A DNA stretch of 64,000 nt from Siphonodentalium dalli (Eukaryota > Mollusca > Scaphopoda > Gadilida > Siphonodentaliidae): the NCBI GenBank assembly GCA_032622095.1, contig CP136066.1, positions 113,669,319 through 113,733,318 of the forward strand, in the 5' to 3' direction. The notes beneath the pieces were generated by a model that saw only the letters and a program-made list of their open reading frames with translations, was not told where the DNA came from and did no database searches. Shown here piece after piece: positions 56,901 through 61,256 of the stretch. Numbering within the stretch: the stretch's first letter is position 1; each line of letters opens with the position of its first letter. The translations under genes were made by a program, and so were the position numbers.

Positions 56901-59900
56901 TCAGCAGTCCGACATTCTTTGATGTTACCGCGACATTTATTACGCTGTATATAACGTCGCTATTTCAATGCACACCAAGTTGTAGTTTTGACGCTTTGAT
57001 TTCAAAGGGTTACGCTGTACCGGTAACACACTGTGCTTTTTCACCAGTATTCTGTTTAACTCCCCGAACTCCTGTTGCAGCCGGATTTTTTATGACATAT
57101 TGCTGCTGACTTTTGGTACATGTATAAATCAAACAGATCATCTGCGAGGGGAATGGGACAGACCCTTAGCCGGCCTGGCGGAAACCCTGCCCAACAGCAC
57201 ATTTAAAGAATATTTACTGATTATAATGGTTTGATAAATGTGCTCTGGTGTTGCGTGATACTTATTGGATCATAGAAGGGTGATGTTGGGGTGTAAATTG
57301 GACATCAGCCACTGTGACTTCTCCATGATTACAGTACCATTTTCCCTAATAACCAAACAGGGAGAAGTGACTTCCCCCAATTTGAAACCTCAAGGCTGGT
57401 CATATAGCAGGATATAATGTTGATAAATTGTCTCCTAAACCGAAACTCTTCATAGATAGGATAGGCCTCTATATTTAATATACTGTTTCAATTTTACTAA
57501 ATGTCGACTTTAAAGGCAATTTAAAGAAAGATTGTATGCTGAATATTGAATACATTTAGAGAGAAAATGAAGTAATAGCGGGACTTTTCTCTCAGTTTAA
57601 TGCCACCAAAGCAGACCAAAGGGCCATAAGTCTGAAAACAGTGAGGACAAAATCTGCACTATGAAGGATGGATGGATGAAGGTCTCCACTATATACCTCC
57701 GAATGCTCAATTCACAAATTTCTAAGTCAAACAAGGGCCGTAACTCTGGTCAACATTAATGGACGAAAATCATAGTATGTGGGAATCCTTTCCACCTATC
57801 AGACGGCTGTGATTTGTTCATTACGTTGTAAAGGTTAATGCACGCAACAGAGAGATTCTATTTGCAATGTAAGGTGTAACGAATACCTTATATGGCATGC
57901 GTCATGACGATTAATGTCAATAAAAGTGTTACTATTGGAATTTGACAAGTTTGACATTATCGTAGAATTATTTTTTTACAGATAGACTGATTTGCAATAT
58001 TGCATTTATTCCAATATCGAACTTATTTTCTGCAATTATCAATCAGATCGGAAGCTCTGTGTTATACAAATATAATGCAACACAAGCACCCATGTGAGCA
58101 GACAATAGATCGTGTCAATGCAAAGTAAGGACCAACGCAATGGATTCATCTGAATGCTAGTTTACTCATTGACAAGATCGGTATCAAACAGCCTGGTAAG
58201 GACCAACGCAATGGATTCATCTGAACGCTACTTTACTCATTGACAAGATCGGCATCAAACAGCCTGGTGGCAGAGATTATATACGTCGAAACTAGTTGGC
58301 GTATGGAGACAAATTTCATTACTTCAGTGATCTTTATAGTTAGCTTATCATTTAATATCTAAGTATTAACTCAACTCGATTAGAAAGAGCAAGATTGTCG
58401 CAAATACAAAGTAAAATGACATAGTTTTTTAATTTTGCTGTACACAGGATCCAGTTATGCAGTTGCCATCCAGCATACAATATAGGCAGAATCTGCATTA
58501 TGGATCCAAAACATCCCCCAAACAAAGGATCAAATTACTTCTTTGTCAACATCTATCTAGATCATGCCATGAATCACTACTCTTATGCCTATAATATTCC
58601 ACAATTTAAAAACCTGGAATTTTTTTTATGTTCTGATGGGGAACTCTTGTAACATTGCAAAATTAACTCAGGTAATATATTTCTAAGATAAGGCCATAAT
58701 AAATATATTGCTAGATGATCATTGGCACCCGCCCCAATTTTTTCGGCCCGCCTCGGATTTATTTATTATATCATTTACGAAAGTCAAACACAAATTTCAA
58801 ACCAAAAAAAAAAAAGCACACCTGTATCGCTAAATATATACTTTATACTATGTTTACATTAAGGCCTAAACAAATAATACCTTTGTTTCCCCTAACGAGC
58901 TAAAAAAAATTAGGGTAGGTAGGTAGGCTTAACTTTTTTTTTTTTGTTAACTTTTTTTTTTCAGTATCTTTAAAAATAACTGTATAATACTTGTCAATAA
59001 CCCAAACTATGCACTTCTTAGCCCCAATCAGGTTAACCCAGATGACAGAGGAACTAGAAACTCCAATTCAATCTTACATATGCTTTAATATTTACATATA
59101 TACTAGTCTATATACTAAGATAGTCTTTGATAATCCTAATATTTCCTATATGGTCTGGCAACAACTGGAGTCAGTCCAGCACCACTGCACTGTTCACATA
59201 TTGGAGTGACCGTCTTGTACCGATCTTTTAAGGATGGCTTCACAACACCACCTTCTCCGCATTCAGTGAAGGATCTAGGTATTTTTTGGGGACACCTGTT
59301 TTTGGGCAATGATATGCCGAAGGCATAACCTGAAGGCCTGATCGGAGGAATGTTTGGGAGGGGTGACCCCCCCCCCTCTGATGATGGTGGGGGTTCTTCC
59401 CCTGGAAAAATTTTGAAAATCCATTGCATTTAGATCTAATATAAGGCTCTTTGAGTCAGTATTTTGAATTTTACAGAGAGGTCAATTTTATCAAGTTTCT
59501 CAAGCACAACTTTGGAACTTTTTATATATGTATGGATTGGAAATGCTTATAAGTTATTGTCAGATATCTTTTGGTTCTATGGATTATGCTTATCGGAAGC
59601 CTTATCCTGCTTGAAATTAGACTTGCCATCATCACTCTAATTCATAAATAGGCTATTTTATAAAATTCATGTGAGACACATACCGTACATAATATACTAC
59701 ATGTACATGTAATACAGAAATCCTACATGTACATGTAGTACAGAAACAATGTACATGTATTAAGATAGTAATGACTATATATGGTACTAATCTCTATGTT
59801 AATTTTTCATTTGGTATTATGAGATCCCACTTGATAACCAGGTTGATTTGATCAAATTGTTAATGTTCCTGTGCTGTAATTGATTGAAATACTGAAGTCT

Positions 59901-59963
59901 GAACGCTGAATGATAACATACCGTACCTGAACTCAAATTATTTGAAGTTTTCACAGATGAAAG
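2819..59963 (-). CDS. ANAPC1: Anaphase-promoting complex subunit 1 (APC1), partial gene, 22 exons
   Basis: APC1 is the largest scaffold subunit of the APC/C, the nuclear/cytosolic ubiquitin ligase that drives anaphase and mitotic exit. I joined 22 minus-strand exons by GT/AG sites and codon phase. Their translation follows animal APC1 colinearly: LLFERS, FSMLHPLNE, VHSVWS, EVCLEHIWTET, FLTEDICKKKYICFL, RCVKFEESND, MGYDTARLA, DWEYLMNS, ALHLVYE, ELKLDILL, DLKLASYCELYLRD, and LEKLPVGIALP with NPASDW. This matches the N-terminal WD40 propeller and the start of the middle domain. About 850 residues are covered, against about 1,940 in the human protein (family knowledge). The start codon exon is not found and the 3' half is off the left edge. 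Introns range from about 0.6 to 13 kb and are full of transposons. No frameshift or stop interrupts any exon, so the gene looks functional. The identification is recalled from the family, not searched. Confidence 0.95.
3025..4311. mobile_element. Non-autonomous hAT-like element (GGGTTTCCGC family)
   Basis: The left end reads AGGGTTTCCGCTAGG and the right end CCTGGCGGAAACCCT, inverted copies of each other. Flanks are cactgtta and gactgtta, a 7/8 match to an 8-bp target duplication. No transposase is visible. Its ends and GC-rich subterminal stretch resemble those of the element at 55817-57189. Confidence 0.6.
4836..5160. mobile_element. Long inverted repeat (MITE or foldback element)
   Basis: The arm at about 4836-4939 and the arm at 5040-5160 are inverted copies of about 100 bases; the best block is AATTTACC..GCTGGTGCCAGCTA.GAGTTATC. 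The central spacer is about 100 bases. No open frame lies inside. I could not define a target duplication. Confidence 0.6.
5940..6041 (-). CDS. ANAPC1: ANAPC1 exon (102 nt)
   Basis: Acceptor ttctag|GACACA, donor GAACTAG|GTAAAG. Encodes SQSFQNLPVDDPAERVILYM and TEL, aligned with STSVSSLAERLVVWMTNVG. One base is carried into the next exon to complete Gly. Confidence 0.9.
6195..6700. repeat. Short array of 'CTCCCATCTAG...AAGATGGC' units
   Basis: About four degenerate units with a spacing near 150 bases carry 'agctcccatctag' (6362, 6492, 6652) and 'aagatgg'. They are the same repeat type as 14.1-14.6 kb and a diverged relative of the 24.4-26.9 kb array. Confidence 0.6.
6725..6965 (-). repeat. 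Interspersed repeat, copy in reverse orientation
   Basis: Contains the blocks 'aggaaatgttcagat.ctaagttca' and 'ataccattccaatgtatact' in inverted orientation relative to 39060-39330 and 49346-49682. One end reads GGTTAA, as in the other copies. Confidence 0.5.
6982..7060 (-). CDS. ANAPC1: ANAPC1 exon (79 nt)
   Basis: Acceptor ttttcag|CTGTTA, donor AGCAG|GTTTGT. Encodes LLALLLHEDLPTEQAIDKCL and RKIVSA, aligned with IALYILGDESLVSDESSQYLTRI. Phase 0 in, one base out. Confidence 0.85.
7416..7434. repeat. Homopolymer C run (19)
   Basis: Uninterrupted run of C in an ANAPC1 intron, adjacent to no recognised element. Confidence 0.9.
7660..7830. repeat. TGTGTAATAATGGG minisatellite
   Basis: About a dozen imperfect units of TGTGTAATAA/TGGGTGTAATAA in tandem. 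It runs up to within 15 bases of the ANAPC1 exon donor at 7844, so length changes could touch splicing. Confidence 0.85.
7845..7993 (-). CDS. ANAPC1: ANAPC1 exon (149 nt)
   Basis: Acceptor ttttcag|AACATA, donor GTATCA|GTAAGC. Encodes MQYPAFFSTCPPCINVWLYN, CLRGRAAGQMYYIPNVC, matching HPSFFTSEPPSIYQWVSSCL and PYLPGICERS. It is more divergent than its neighbours. A TGTGTAATAA minisatellite starts within 15 bases of its donor. Confidence 0.88.
8672..9890 (-). mobile_element. hAT element relic nested in the large repeat
   Basis: Ends are perfect 17-bp inverted repeats, TAGTGCTGGGACGGTTG, with subterminal AACCGGTTA repeats. The flanks are an exact 8-bp duplication, actttaat (8664-8671 and 9891-9898). 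Length is 1219 bases. It retains a decayed BED zinc finger on the minus strand and little else of a transposase. The uninterrupted site can be seen in copy 2 of the host repeat near 28187-28195. Confidence 0.93.
9234..9516 (-). pseudogene. BED zinc-finger remnant of a hAT transposase
   Basis: Two overlapping minus-strand frames join into a BED-like finger: KSNVWGHLILIEDDGKK in one frame, then AICKARRTRFVYCGSTSNMK and SHIQKK in another. The expected Cys/His set is incomplete and a frameshift separates the halves, so it is dead. The GSTSNMKSHI block is typical of BED fingers in hAT transposases. Confidence 0.75.
12860..13115. mobile_element. Small ACCGCGGT-rich hAT-like insertion
   Basis: A 256-base segment dense in ATACCGC and ACCGCGGTA motifs sits between direct repeats caccccgtt (12851-12859 and 13116-13124). 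This fits an 8-bp target duplication. The inverted ends are only loosely similar, so the class is tentative. Confidence 0.45.
14090..14980. repeat. Two adjoining degenerate tandem arrays
   Basis: 14.1-14.58 kb carries units with 'ggctcccatctag' and 'AAGATGGCTGC' (spacing about 150). 14.62-14.96 kb carries two units starting 'gaagaaggataactctaga' and containing 'ttgaaagcagtcatgatg'. The second array ends with 'gaacagacagatgggcaaag'. Confidence 0.6.
15028..15119 (-). CDS. ANAPC1: ANAPC1 exon (92 nt)
   Basis: Acceptor cttacag|TGACTT, donor GAAG|GTATGT. Encodes SDLKLASYCELYLRDNAKLY, aligned with RDLKLGPYVDHYYRDYPTLV of human APC1. Confidence 0.92.
15776..15846 (-). CDS. ANAPC1: ANAPC1 exon (71 nt)
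   Basis: Acceptor tttag|GAGCTG, donor GCTAG|GTAATT. Encodes ELKLDILLKDELTELLPLMF and QIA, following directly from LVYE as in the conserved HLVYEELKLNTL junction. Confidence 0.92.
15900..16320. repeat. Degenerate tandem repeat with GGACGGATGG-type tail
   Basis: Two related units carry 'actccattgaatgtcctcatag' (about 15983 and 16129) and 'ccataccaaa.ttcattga'. They are followed by a GGACGGATGGATGTATGGACG tail and a T-run. Confidence 0.6.
16330..17230. other. Intron sequence without identified features
   Basis: No exon of ANAPC1 and no repeat boundary recognised between the tail at 16.3 kb and the exon at 17265. Confidence 0.4.
17265..17459 (-). CDS. ANAPC1: ANAPC1 exon (195 nt)
   Basis: Acceptor tttcag|GACTGG, donor TATGAG|GTGAGT. 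It begins DWEYLMNSLHHSL and ends FPHIPAALFALHLVYE, matching DWEYLLNSDYH and FTHIPAIFFVLHLVYE. The middle of the exon is variable, as in other APC1 proteins. Confidence 0.95.
18266..21687 (+). mobile_element. Non-autonomous Helitron
   Basis: The 5' end reads A|TCTATATCTATATTTGCG followed by (TGTC)n (start 18266, or 18272). The 3' end reads ACCTGGGCAACGCCGGGT, a short stem with an AAC loop, then AACCCTG and CTAG|T at 21684-21688. These are the canonical Helitron features: A/T insertion, TC start, a hairpin about 11 bases before CTRR. No Rep or helicase frame exists, and the interior is mostly a tandem array. Confidence 0.75.
19200..20660. repeat. Tandem array inside the Helitron
   Basis: Alternating units of about 150 bases carry 'gtcgccgattgccaccaaacttat' or 'agcgccgatttccaccaaattgatacatattc', each followed by 'gatatgaggaatctaatcgtgtggttt'. 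About eight units, strongly diverged. Confidence 0.75.
22274..22348 (-). CDS. ANAPC1: ANAPC1 exon (75 nt)
   Basis: Acceptor ttctag|CATGAC, donor GAAGGG|GTGAGT. Encodes HDLDVSMSPVTAVKRPKTC plus DKGSEG, matching FDFEGSLSPVIAPKKARPS of human APC1, including a basic patch after the SP site. Confidence 0.88.
22552..22570. repeat. 19-bp perfect palindrome
   Basis: CCTAGGCAAATTGCCTAGG lies in a region with several 'CCTAGGCA' and 'GGCAAAAT' repeats. No function is apparent. Confidence 0.6.
23490..23677 (-). CDS. ANAPC1: ANAPC1 exon (188 nt)
   Basis: Acceptor ctttcag|TTCATC, donor AGCAAG|GTATGA. Encodes HLCLEALKHMLPRDVTMQVF, TRWYTNRNIPGG and SEWTLFRKCLLSLMGYDTAR. These match human CLQAIKFILPKEIAVQML, KWYNVHSAPGG and SEWNLFVTCLMNMMGYNTDR. 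This is the most recognisable exon. Confidence 0.95.
23735..23940. repeat. Single diverged unit of the 27.3-27.7 kb repeat
   Basis: Shares 'aagtcgaaaaaggggaacaactcc', 'cagac.tcataatcgcaggtgcac' and 'atctgtgccaag' with the units at 27.27-27.7 kb. 'ggtaataaatatatctgtgccaa' is duplicated in tandem. Confidence 0.6.
24389..26925. repeat. 14-unit tandem array with CCAAGATGGC motif
   Basis: Fourteen units with a period of about 155-166 bases, each carrying 'ATCCAAGATGGCTGCTGGCGGCCATGTTTT', 'GAATGACCCCAAAATGACTCGTTCCCATCTACATG' split by variable positions, and 'GATCAGACTAAAGGTACGACCTGTAGCCCGTGC'. The array is bounded by TAGCTCAACTT (24391) and AAGTTGAGCTA (about 26910-26920), an inverted pair, and by a (CACA)n/GGACGACGGACGAC tail. 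It fills much of the 12.9 kb ANAPC1 intron. Confidence 0.85.
27260..27715. repeat. 3-unit tandem array ('GGGGATAACTCC' type)
   Basis: Units of about 150 bases with 'aaaaaggggataactccacc', 'tcggacagacgtcataatcgcaggtgcac' and 'gaccgaaaaatgtaggaataaaagctcggac'. It abuts the left end of the large repeat copy 2. Confidence 0.75.
30820..33966 (+). mobile_element. Near-intact autonomous hAT transposon
   Basis: Termini CAGGGTTGTCAA and TTGACAACCCTG are perfect 12-bp inverted repeats. The exact 8-bp target duplication accacgac flanks it (30812-30819 and 33967-33974). Subterminal regions are packed with GGTACCG and CGGTACTG motifs in both orientations, as expected for transposase binding in hAT elements. 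Length 3147 bases, with a transposase gene on the plus strand. Confidence 0.96.
31276..33227 (+). pseudogene. hAT transposase (BED finger, DDE, dimerisation domain), one frameshift
   Basis: Cut-and-paste transposase. Residues 5-50 form a BED zinc finger with C25, C28, H45 and H50. Catalytic-type acidic residues are in GITLDEW (D159) and CSTTDGAS (D225), followed by CYAHAIH and the hAT TRWNS motif. An acidic insert (EDEGDSGDESEVESDPEYDD) sits between. The first frame is open to 32922, but the hAT C-terminal dimerisation block (TSVEAERAF...RMGDRLLDALSF) lies in another frame, 32853-33227. The switch is explained by a 2-bp expansion of an AGAGAG run at 32787-32792, upstream of which both frames read plausibly. 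The product would be about 650 residues. An intron or programmed shift is less likely because no splice site pair is obvious. Confidence 0.92.
36573..36633 (-). CDS. ANAPC1: ANAPC1 exon (61 nt)
   Basis: Acceptor ttttag|GAGCTG, donor CTGGAA|GTAAGT. Encodes ELANGNCCRTTLPAVTRSPG, aligned with ELSNGSMVRITIPEIATSE. It is followed by the largest intron here, about 12.9 kb. Confidence 0.88.
36785..37039. mobile_element. TTAA-flanked MITE with two hairpins, copy A
   Basis: 255 bases flanked by TTAA on both sides (36781-36784 and 37040-37043). Contains two consecutive hairpins with stems of the form CAGTGCATTCTCTTATATATG. The left tip is ATGACGGGAGCTG and the right tip GCTCCAGTCTTGAATGGG, imperfect inverted copies. 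The TTAA target is that of piggyBac and some other superfamilies. Confidence 0.7.
37044..38685. other. AT-rich intron without identified features
   Basis: No coding or transposon signal recognised, only scattered A/T-rich simple sequence. Confidence 0.4.
38686..38817 (-). CDS. ANAPC1: ANAPC1 exon (132 nt)
   Basis: Acceptor attcag|ATGTCA, donor CTTCTA|GTAAGT. Encodes HISPVREFEDPNNF and later FIHGVKDNVADRFLL, aligned with LLSPVPELRDSSKL and YIHSIRDPVHNRVTL of human APC1. 44 codons, phase 0 both ends. Confidence 0.88.
39060..39330. repeat. TTAA-associated interspersed repeat with hairpin
   Basis: Shares 'ctcccattcagt.ataaaagtatacactggaatgg' and 'gatgttcaggaaatataagcaga' with 49346-49682. It includes the hairpin AGTTCAATAAACGGCC tct GGCCGTTTGTTGAACT (39233-39267), a 16-bp stem with one mismatch. 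TTAA borders the right end (39331). Confidence 0.6.
39573..39731 (-). CDS. ANAPC1: ANAPC1 exon (159 nt)
   Basis: Acceptor tgcatag|ATAAATT, donor GAGGAG|GTTAGT. Encodes INYLHIPTLPIGS, then FRPVTPFDSPLRG with a Ser/Pro-rich tail, matching VFIPGLPAPSLT...PRPSTPLDG. The acceptor is only about 38 bases from a Helitron terminus, so the element occupies sequence close to the expected branch-point zone. Confidence 0.88.
39769..41017 (-). mobile_element. Non-autonomous Helitron, internally duplicated
   Basis: Read on the minus strand, it starts A|TCTATTATATATTTTGGG with (TG/TCTG) repeats and ends GCCCGGACGAAGTCGGGTCCACCTG CTAG|T, with a CCCGGACGAAGTCGGG-type stem. The 3' half recurs internally at about 40380 (GGACCGGACTTCGTCCGGGC on plus), so it is a tandem dimer of about 600-base units. 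At least a dozen TCAAGGTCA motifs occur in either orientation. No Rep or helicase frame. Confidence 0.8.
41020..43589 (-). mobile_element. Tigger/pogo transposon, apparently intact
   Basis: Termini CAGTCAATTCCGCTTTATTGCATA and (inverted) CAGTCAATTTCAGTTAATTGCATA form imperfect inverted repeats of about 24 bases. TA dinucleotides flank both ends (41018-41019 and 43590-43591), the pogo/Tigger target. Internal 'TATGCATAAA' repeats lie near both ends. The single transposase frame is open. It directly abuts a Helitron terminus. Confidence 0.95.
41277..42548 (-). CDS. Tigger-type transposase (pogo superfamily, CENP-B-like)
   Basis: 423-residue transposase that would bind its own inverted repeats and excise and insert at TA. 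Residues about 5-55 form a Psq/CENP-B-like helix-turn-helix (ADKYEVIKLLE, then TQTEIAKKLGCSQSQVSRI). A second CENPB-type helical domain spans about 70-135 (GWLSRWKNR). The catalytic triad is complete: D171 in YNADETGLYYR, D276 in LLLVDNCSAH, D309 in QPCDQG. The start at 42548 (MSSKRKR) is preferred; an upstream in-frame ATG at 42569 would add seven residues. No stop or frameshift is visible, so the element may be recent or still active. It resembles TIGD4/TIGD6 host genes, but the flanking repeats show it is a transposon. Confidence 0.95.
   Translation of the reverse strand: MSSKRKRNDLSLADKYEVIKLLEQKFTQTEIAKKLGCSQSQVSRIQPKKDEIIRLFESNSNPHRKRQRTGKDAEVEQALTTWFDGVRYRDVPLDGDTLMQKSEDFAKLLDKPDFKPTSGWLSRWKNRNDIHFKRLHGEKRDADVKASEQWPNDKLPEYLNAYDPADIYNADETGLYYRALPNGTLARKSESCSGGKKSKDRYTVLVACNMTGSDKRRPLVIGKSKQPRCFRGKKNLPMPYKNNKNSWMTAILFVDWLKDFDRDMRRQKRQILLLVDNCSAHPPDSAKELTNIKIAFLPPNTTSIIQPCDQGIIANLKQLYRKQVVRKVIDMIDTDTNSTASQITKTIDLLESMHMLNRCWSDVKQETIANCFRKGGFRKSEDDNPTTVEDEDPLEDITIPDGYSKEDIQEFITTDEEVDCFGR
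43849..45094. mobile_element. Non-autonomous hAT element (GAATCGAAT-rich ends)
   Basis: Perfect 15-bp inverted ends TAGGCCCCTGCGAAT. The exact 8-bp duplication gtcgtacc flanks it (43841-43848 and 45095-45102). Subterminal regions are arrays of GAATCGAAT/ATTCGATT. The 1246-base interior holds no transposase. Confidence 0.94.
45430..46400. other. AT-rich intron
   Basis: No feature recognised except A/T simple sequence between the hAT at 45094 and the exon at 46416. Confidence 0.4.
46416..46481 (-). CDS. ANAPC1: ANAPC1 exon (66 nt)
   Basis: Acceptor tgcag|AAGTTA, donor ACAAAG|GTAACA. Exactly 22 codons: KLNVMVVLEPNGSLFVYSG and ITK, matching KIDTMLVLEGSGNLVLYTG in human APC1. Confidence 0.9.
47498..48141 (+). 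repeat. 4 x 161-bp tandem array ('AAGGGCCATAACTC')
   Basis: Units begin 'actaattaagggccataactctatc' at 47498, 47659, 47820 and 47981, exactly 161 bases apart. Each contains 'ttttcgaactcatccgagatattcttggg' and 'gttgaagttatcgcgctaacgagct'. A partial fifth unit follows, then a CCCGCCCGTCCGTCC-rich tail near 48260-48305. High identity and constant period imply recent amplification. Confidence 0.92.
48536..48783. mobile_element. TTAA-associated MITE with two hairpins, copy B
   Basis: Reverse-oriented copy of the 36.8 kb element. It begins TTAA|CCCTCCATGAC and ends GTCATGGAAGGG|ATAA. It contains both CAGTGCATTCTCTTA-type hairpins, and lies 24 bases from the donor of the ANAPC1 exon at 48807. Confidence 0.7.
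48807..48897 (-). CDS. ANAPC1: ANAPC1 exon (91 nt)
   Basis: Acceptor ttgtag|GTGTGT, donor ATAGAA|GTGAGT. Encodes CVKFEESNDLSQLIFGALTV then INAKDATPIE; near identical in pattern to RCVKFQESNDKTQLIFGSVT of human APC1. It starts only 15 bases from a small TTAA-flanked element. Confidence 0.92.
49346..49682. repeat. TTAA-flanked interspersed repeat
   Basis: 337 bases between TTAA at 49342 and 49683. Related to 39060-39330 and inverted to 6725-6965. A hairpin of TGTTCAGATAATAAGTT and its inverse spans about 49578-49642. It ends close to the ANAPC1 exon at 49719. Confidence 0.6.
49719..49817 (-). CDS. ANAPC1: ANAPC1 exon (99 nt)
   Basis: Acceptor tttcag|AGATGG, donor TTGAG|GTATCA. Encodes SSKAFLTEDICKKKYICFLI, aligned with ASKVFITSDLCGQKFLCFLV in human APC1. 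Confidence 0.9.
50228..50440 (-). CDS. ANAPC1: ANAPC1 exon (213 nt), end of loop and propeller
   Basis: Acceptor tttacag|TCGATC, donor ATAAG|GTGAGT. It starts SRSHSPTSSINTG, like the RHSISHSPNSNSNG auto-inhibitory stretch of human APC1. It continues with more SP sites, then CLEHIWTETTPTIR, matching the conserved CIDHLWTETITNIR. Confidence 0.9.
50531..50705. mobile_element. Truncated MITE, copy C
   Basis: Starts 'catgacgggagctacgctggttcag' and contains the first CAGTGCATTCTCTTA hairpin and half of the second, then breaks off after 'cgaggctccctatag'. Confidence 0.6.
51485..51717 (-). CDS. ANAPC1: ANAPC1 exon (233 nt), Ser/Pro-rich regulatory loop
   Basis: Acceptor ttgcag|GAATGG, donor CATAG|GTAGG. 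The 77 codons are low in order-promoting residues and rich in Ser, Thr and SP/TP dipeptides (for example QSPNVSPRR, SSPGLS, MQSPLL). This corresponds to the disordered '300s loop' of the APC1 propeller, which in vertebrates is phosphorylated by mitotic kinases to relieve auto-inhibition (family knowledge). It is phase 0 in, with two bases carried to the next exon. Confidence 0.9.
52380..52518 (-). CDS. ANAPC1: ANAPC1 exon (139 nt)
   Basis: Donor CCAGAC|GTAAGT. Two acceptors lie 7 bases apart: the upstream one (ttcag|CTACTAG) would create an in-frame stop, so ctag|TGGTTG is used. Encodes CIEPSIILTYDTMLGVHSVW, matching NTDPSIVMTYDAVQNVHSVW in human APC1. Confidence 0.9.
52689..52747. repeat. 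G run facing a C run
   Basis: 14 G (52689-52702) then 13 C (52735-52747), with 32 bases between. They could pair as a hairpin or mark an old inverted insertion. Confidence 0.7.
52965..53255. repeat. Two related GGCCTGGTGTGTGA hairpin units
   Basis: 'cacactgggctgaccatggttgttcggcctggtgtg' near 52968 and 'cacacagggccgaccgtggttcggcctggtgtg' near 53216 are two diverged hairpins about 250 bases apart. Confidence 0.55.
53699..53776 (-). CDS. ANAPC1: ANAPC1 exon (78 nt)
   Basis: Acceptor tttcag|GAATGC, donor ACAAC|GTGTATG. Encodes NAPHQTVVFSMLHPLNELVP, corresponding to the FSMLHPLDEITPLV motif of human APC1. Phases match both neighbours. Confidence 0.9.
54249..54328 (-). CDS. ANAPC1: ANAPC1 exon (80 nt)
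   Basis: Acceptor tttgtag|GTTGAG, donor AGGAA|GTATGT. Encodes VEHCWVIKNGLLFERS followed by a variable tail. GLLFERS is a strongly conserved APC1 block. Phase 0 in, two bases left over. Confidence 0.9.
55387..55481 (-). CDS. ANAPC1: ANAPC1 exon (95 nt)
   Basis: Acceptor cttaacag|GCACTG, donor TTCCAG|GTTAG. It encodes VQKGVCIIESSTATFF and ends in NALPFQ, matching the CICILQSS...SLPFQ blades of the APC1 propeller. It begins with two bases of a split codon and ends in phase 0. Confidence 0.85.
55817..57189. mobile_element. Non-autonomous hAT-like element (GGGTTTCCG family)
   Basis: Ends CAGGGTTTCCGTCA and (inverted) CAGGGTTTCCGCCA, with the exact 8-bp duplication cccaacag at 55809-55816 and 57190-57197. 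No transposase. Inside, 'gatagcacgggatctc.gag' recurs at 56709 and 56834, marking an internal repeat of about 125 bases. Confidence 0.93.
57250..58120. other. Intron or 5' region with weak repeats
   Basis: Single diverged 'gggcc.taa.tctg' units near 57610 and 57735. No exon recognised. Confidence 0.4.
58126..58267. repeat. 71-bp tandem duplication
   Basis: 'taaggaccaacgcaatggattcatctgaa' and the following sequence occur twice, starting at 58126 and 58197, with few differences. Confidence 0.9.
59927..59963 (-). CDS. ANAPC1: ANAPC1 exon (37 nt, most 5' found)
   Basis: This small exon reads LSSVKTSNNLSS plus one base (G) that completes a Gly codon with the next exon at 55481. The acceptor is ctag|CTTTC and the donor TTCAG|GTACGG. 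The joined reading (SSGTVQKGVCIIESS) resembles the SSNEVEKCICILQSS stretch of human APC1. It is short, so it rests on phase and this similarity alone. Confidence 0.55.
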
Positions 59964-60089
59964 CTAGATAAAGCCAAACATACTTTACAGTATGATTCCA
60001 ACTGTTAAACTTAAATCTTTTTGTAAACTTAAATTTCTTATGTCAATATATATAAATATATAAATGTTTTGCATCTTGTTACGATATGA

Positions 60090-60270
60090 ATTGGGACCTA
60101 AATTAAAAAAAAAAAAAATTTAAATCAATTTTTTTTTTTTTTTTTGAAATTTTTTTTTGGTCCAATTTTTTTTTTTTTTTGCAATGGCAATAAAAAGTTT
60201 AGGGTCGGTGGTTTAAAATAGGGTCGGTCGGGTTAGCGGAAACAAACGTATTTTTTGTTTAGGCCTAAGC
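60090..60270. repeat. A/T homopolymer cluster with GGGTCGGT repeats
   Basis: Long A then T runs followed by 'agggtcggtggtttaaaatagggtcggtcgggtt'. A similar composition (T runs with 'tagggtaggtaggtagg') occurs at 58905-58970, and inverted at 61185-61225. Confidence 0.6.
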
Positions 60271-61256
60271 AGCAATAATTTTAGATGGAATTTTTTAAAA
60301 CAATTTACTTAAAACATGCCTGTGGTAATCTTGTTTGTTAAACTCCCATCTCTTGTGGGAAGAAGTCTTATCTGCTAGAGAGCAATATACATGTAGTAGA
60401 CTTTCTATATCAGAATTTAAAGTTCCGCTCCCCAGTCAATCAAGGATTCATAGTGCTCATGCGTAGTTACTAGTATGGATACAGTATAAAGATGACTGCA
60501 TGTCTACCATATCAAACACCCATCTGGGATGGGCACTATTTAAAAACAGCACATGGAATTATCTACTGGTTTGTATGAGTGTATAAAACTTACAAGCATG
60601 CAATGCCAGTGTGCATAAGGAACTTCAAAGTTGGGGGCAATTTGAATCAGCGCTGAGGTTTGGTACCTCAGTCAAGGTGTGGCCTGTGTAGTGGTAATGG
60701 TACCATTTTCAGTGTGGTGTGGGTCTTTATATATCAGTGCAATTGAGGGGCGTCTGAGACTGAGGAACATTTACACCCTGTGCAATGTGACTGAGGCGCA
60801 TGTGAGATATCCTGCCAGTGGAGGTGCGTCTTAGGTCCTGAGGTGTATGACCAAATATTTAAGTGAGGTTTGAATTAATATCATACAAGTTATGTTATTA
60901 TAAAGTCACAGAAAAGCCCTATTATGGTGTTCATCTTGGGCCTGTTGATATGTCAATATTATGTTCTGAGGAAGATGTGCCACCACATTCTAAACTGAGA
61001 GAATAATTACAAGAGAACTGCATAGTTGAGTGCTTGGGAGGCATTTGTTTATCCACATTGACAATACTTATCATATTATTGTGCTACATTAACTGTTTTC
61101 TTACAATATACATGGACAGCATTAACACAAGTATAAAGAGTAAGCTTTAATGCACTTCTTAACTGTTCGGGGAAAAAATAAAACAAATATTACCCACAAA
61201 AAAAAAATCCCTACCTACCTACCCCGCTGGACAAAACAAGTGTCCACTGCCACCGC

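Noticed and set aside
59136-59429. Minus-strand open frame with CEQCSGAGLTPVVARPYRKY
   Set aside because: It looks protein-like but matches no family I can name, starts in low-complexity sequence, and has no splice or neighbour support.
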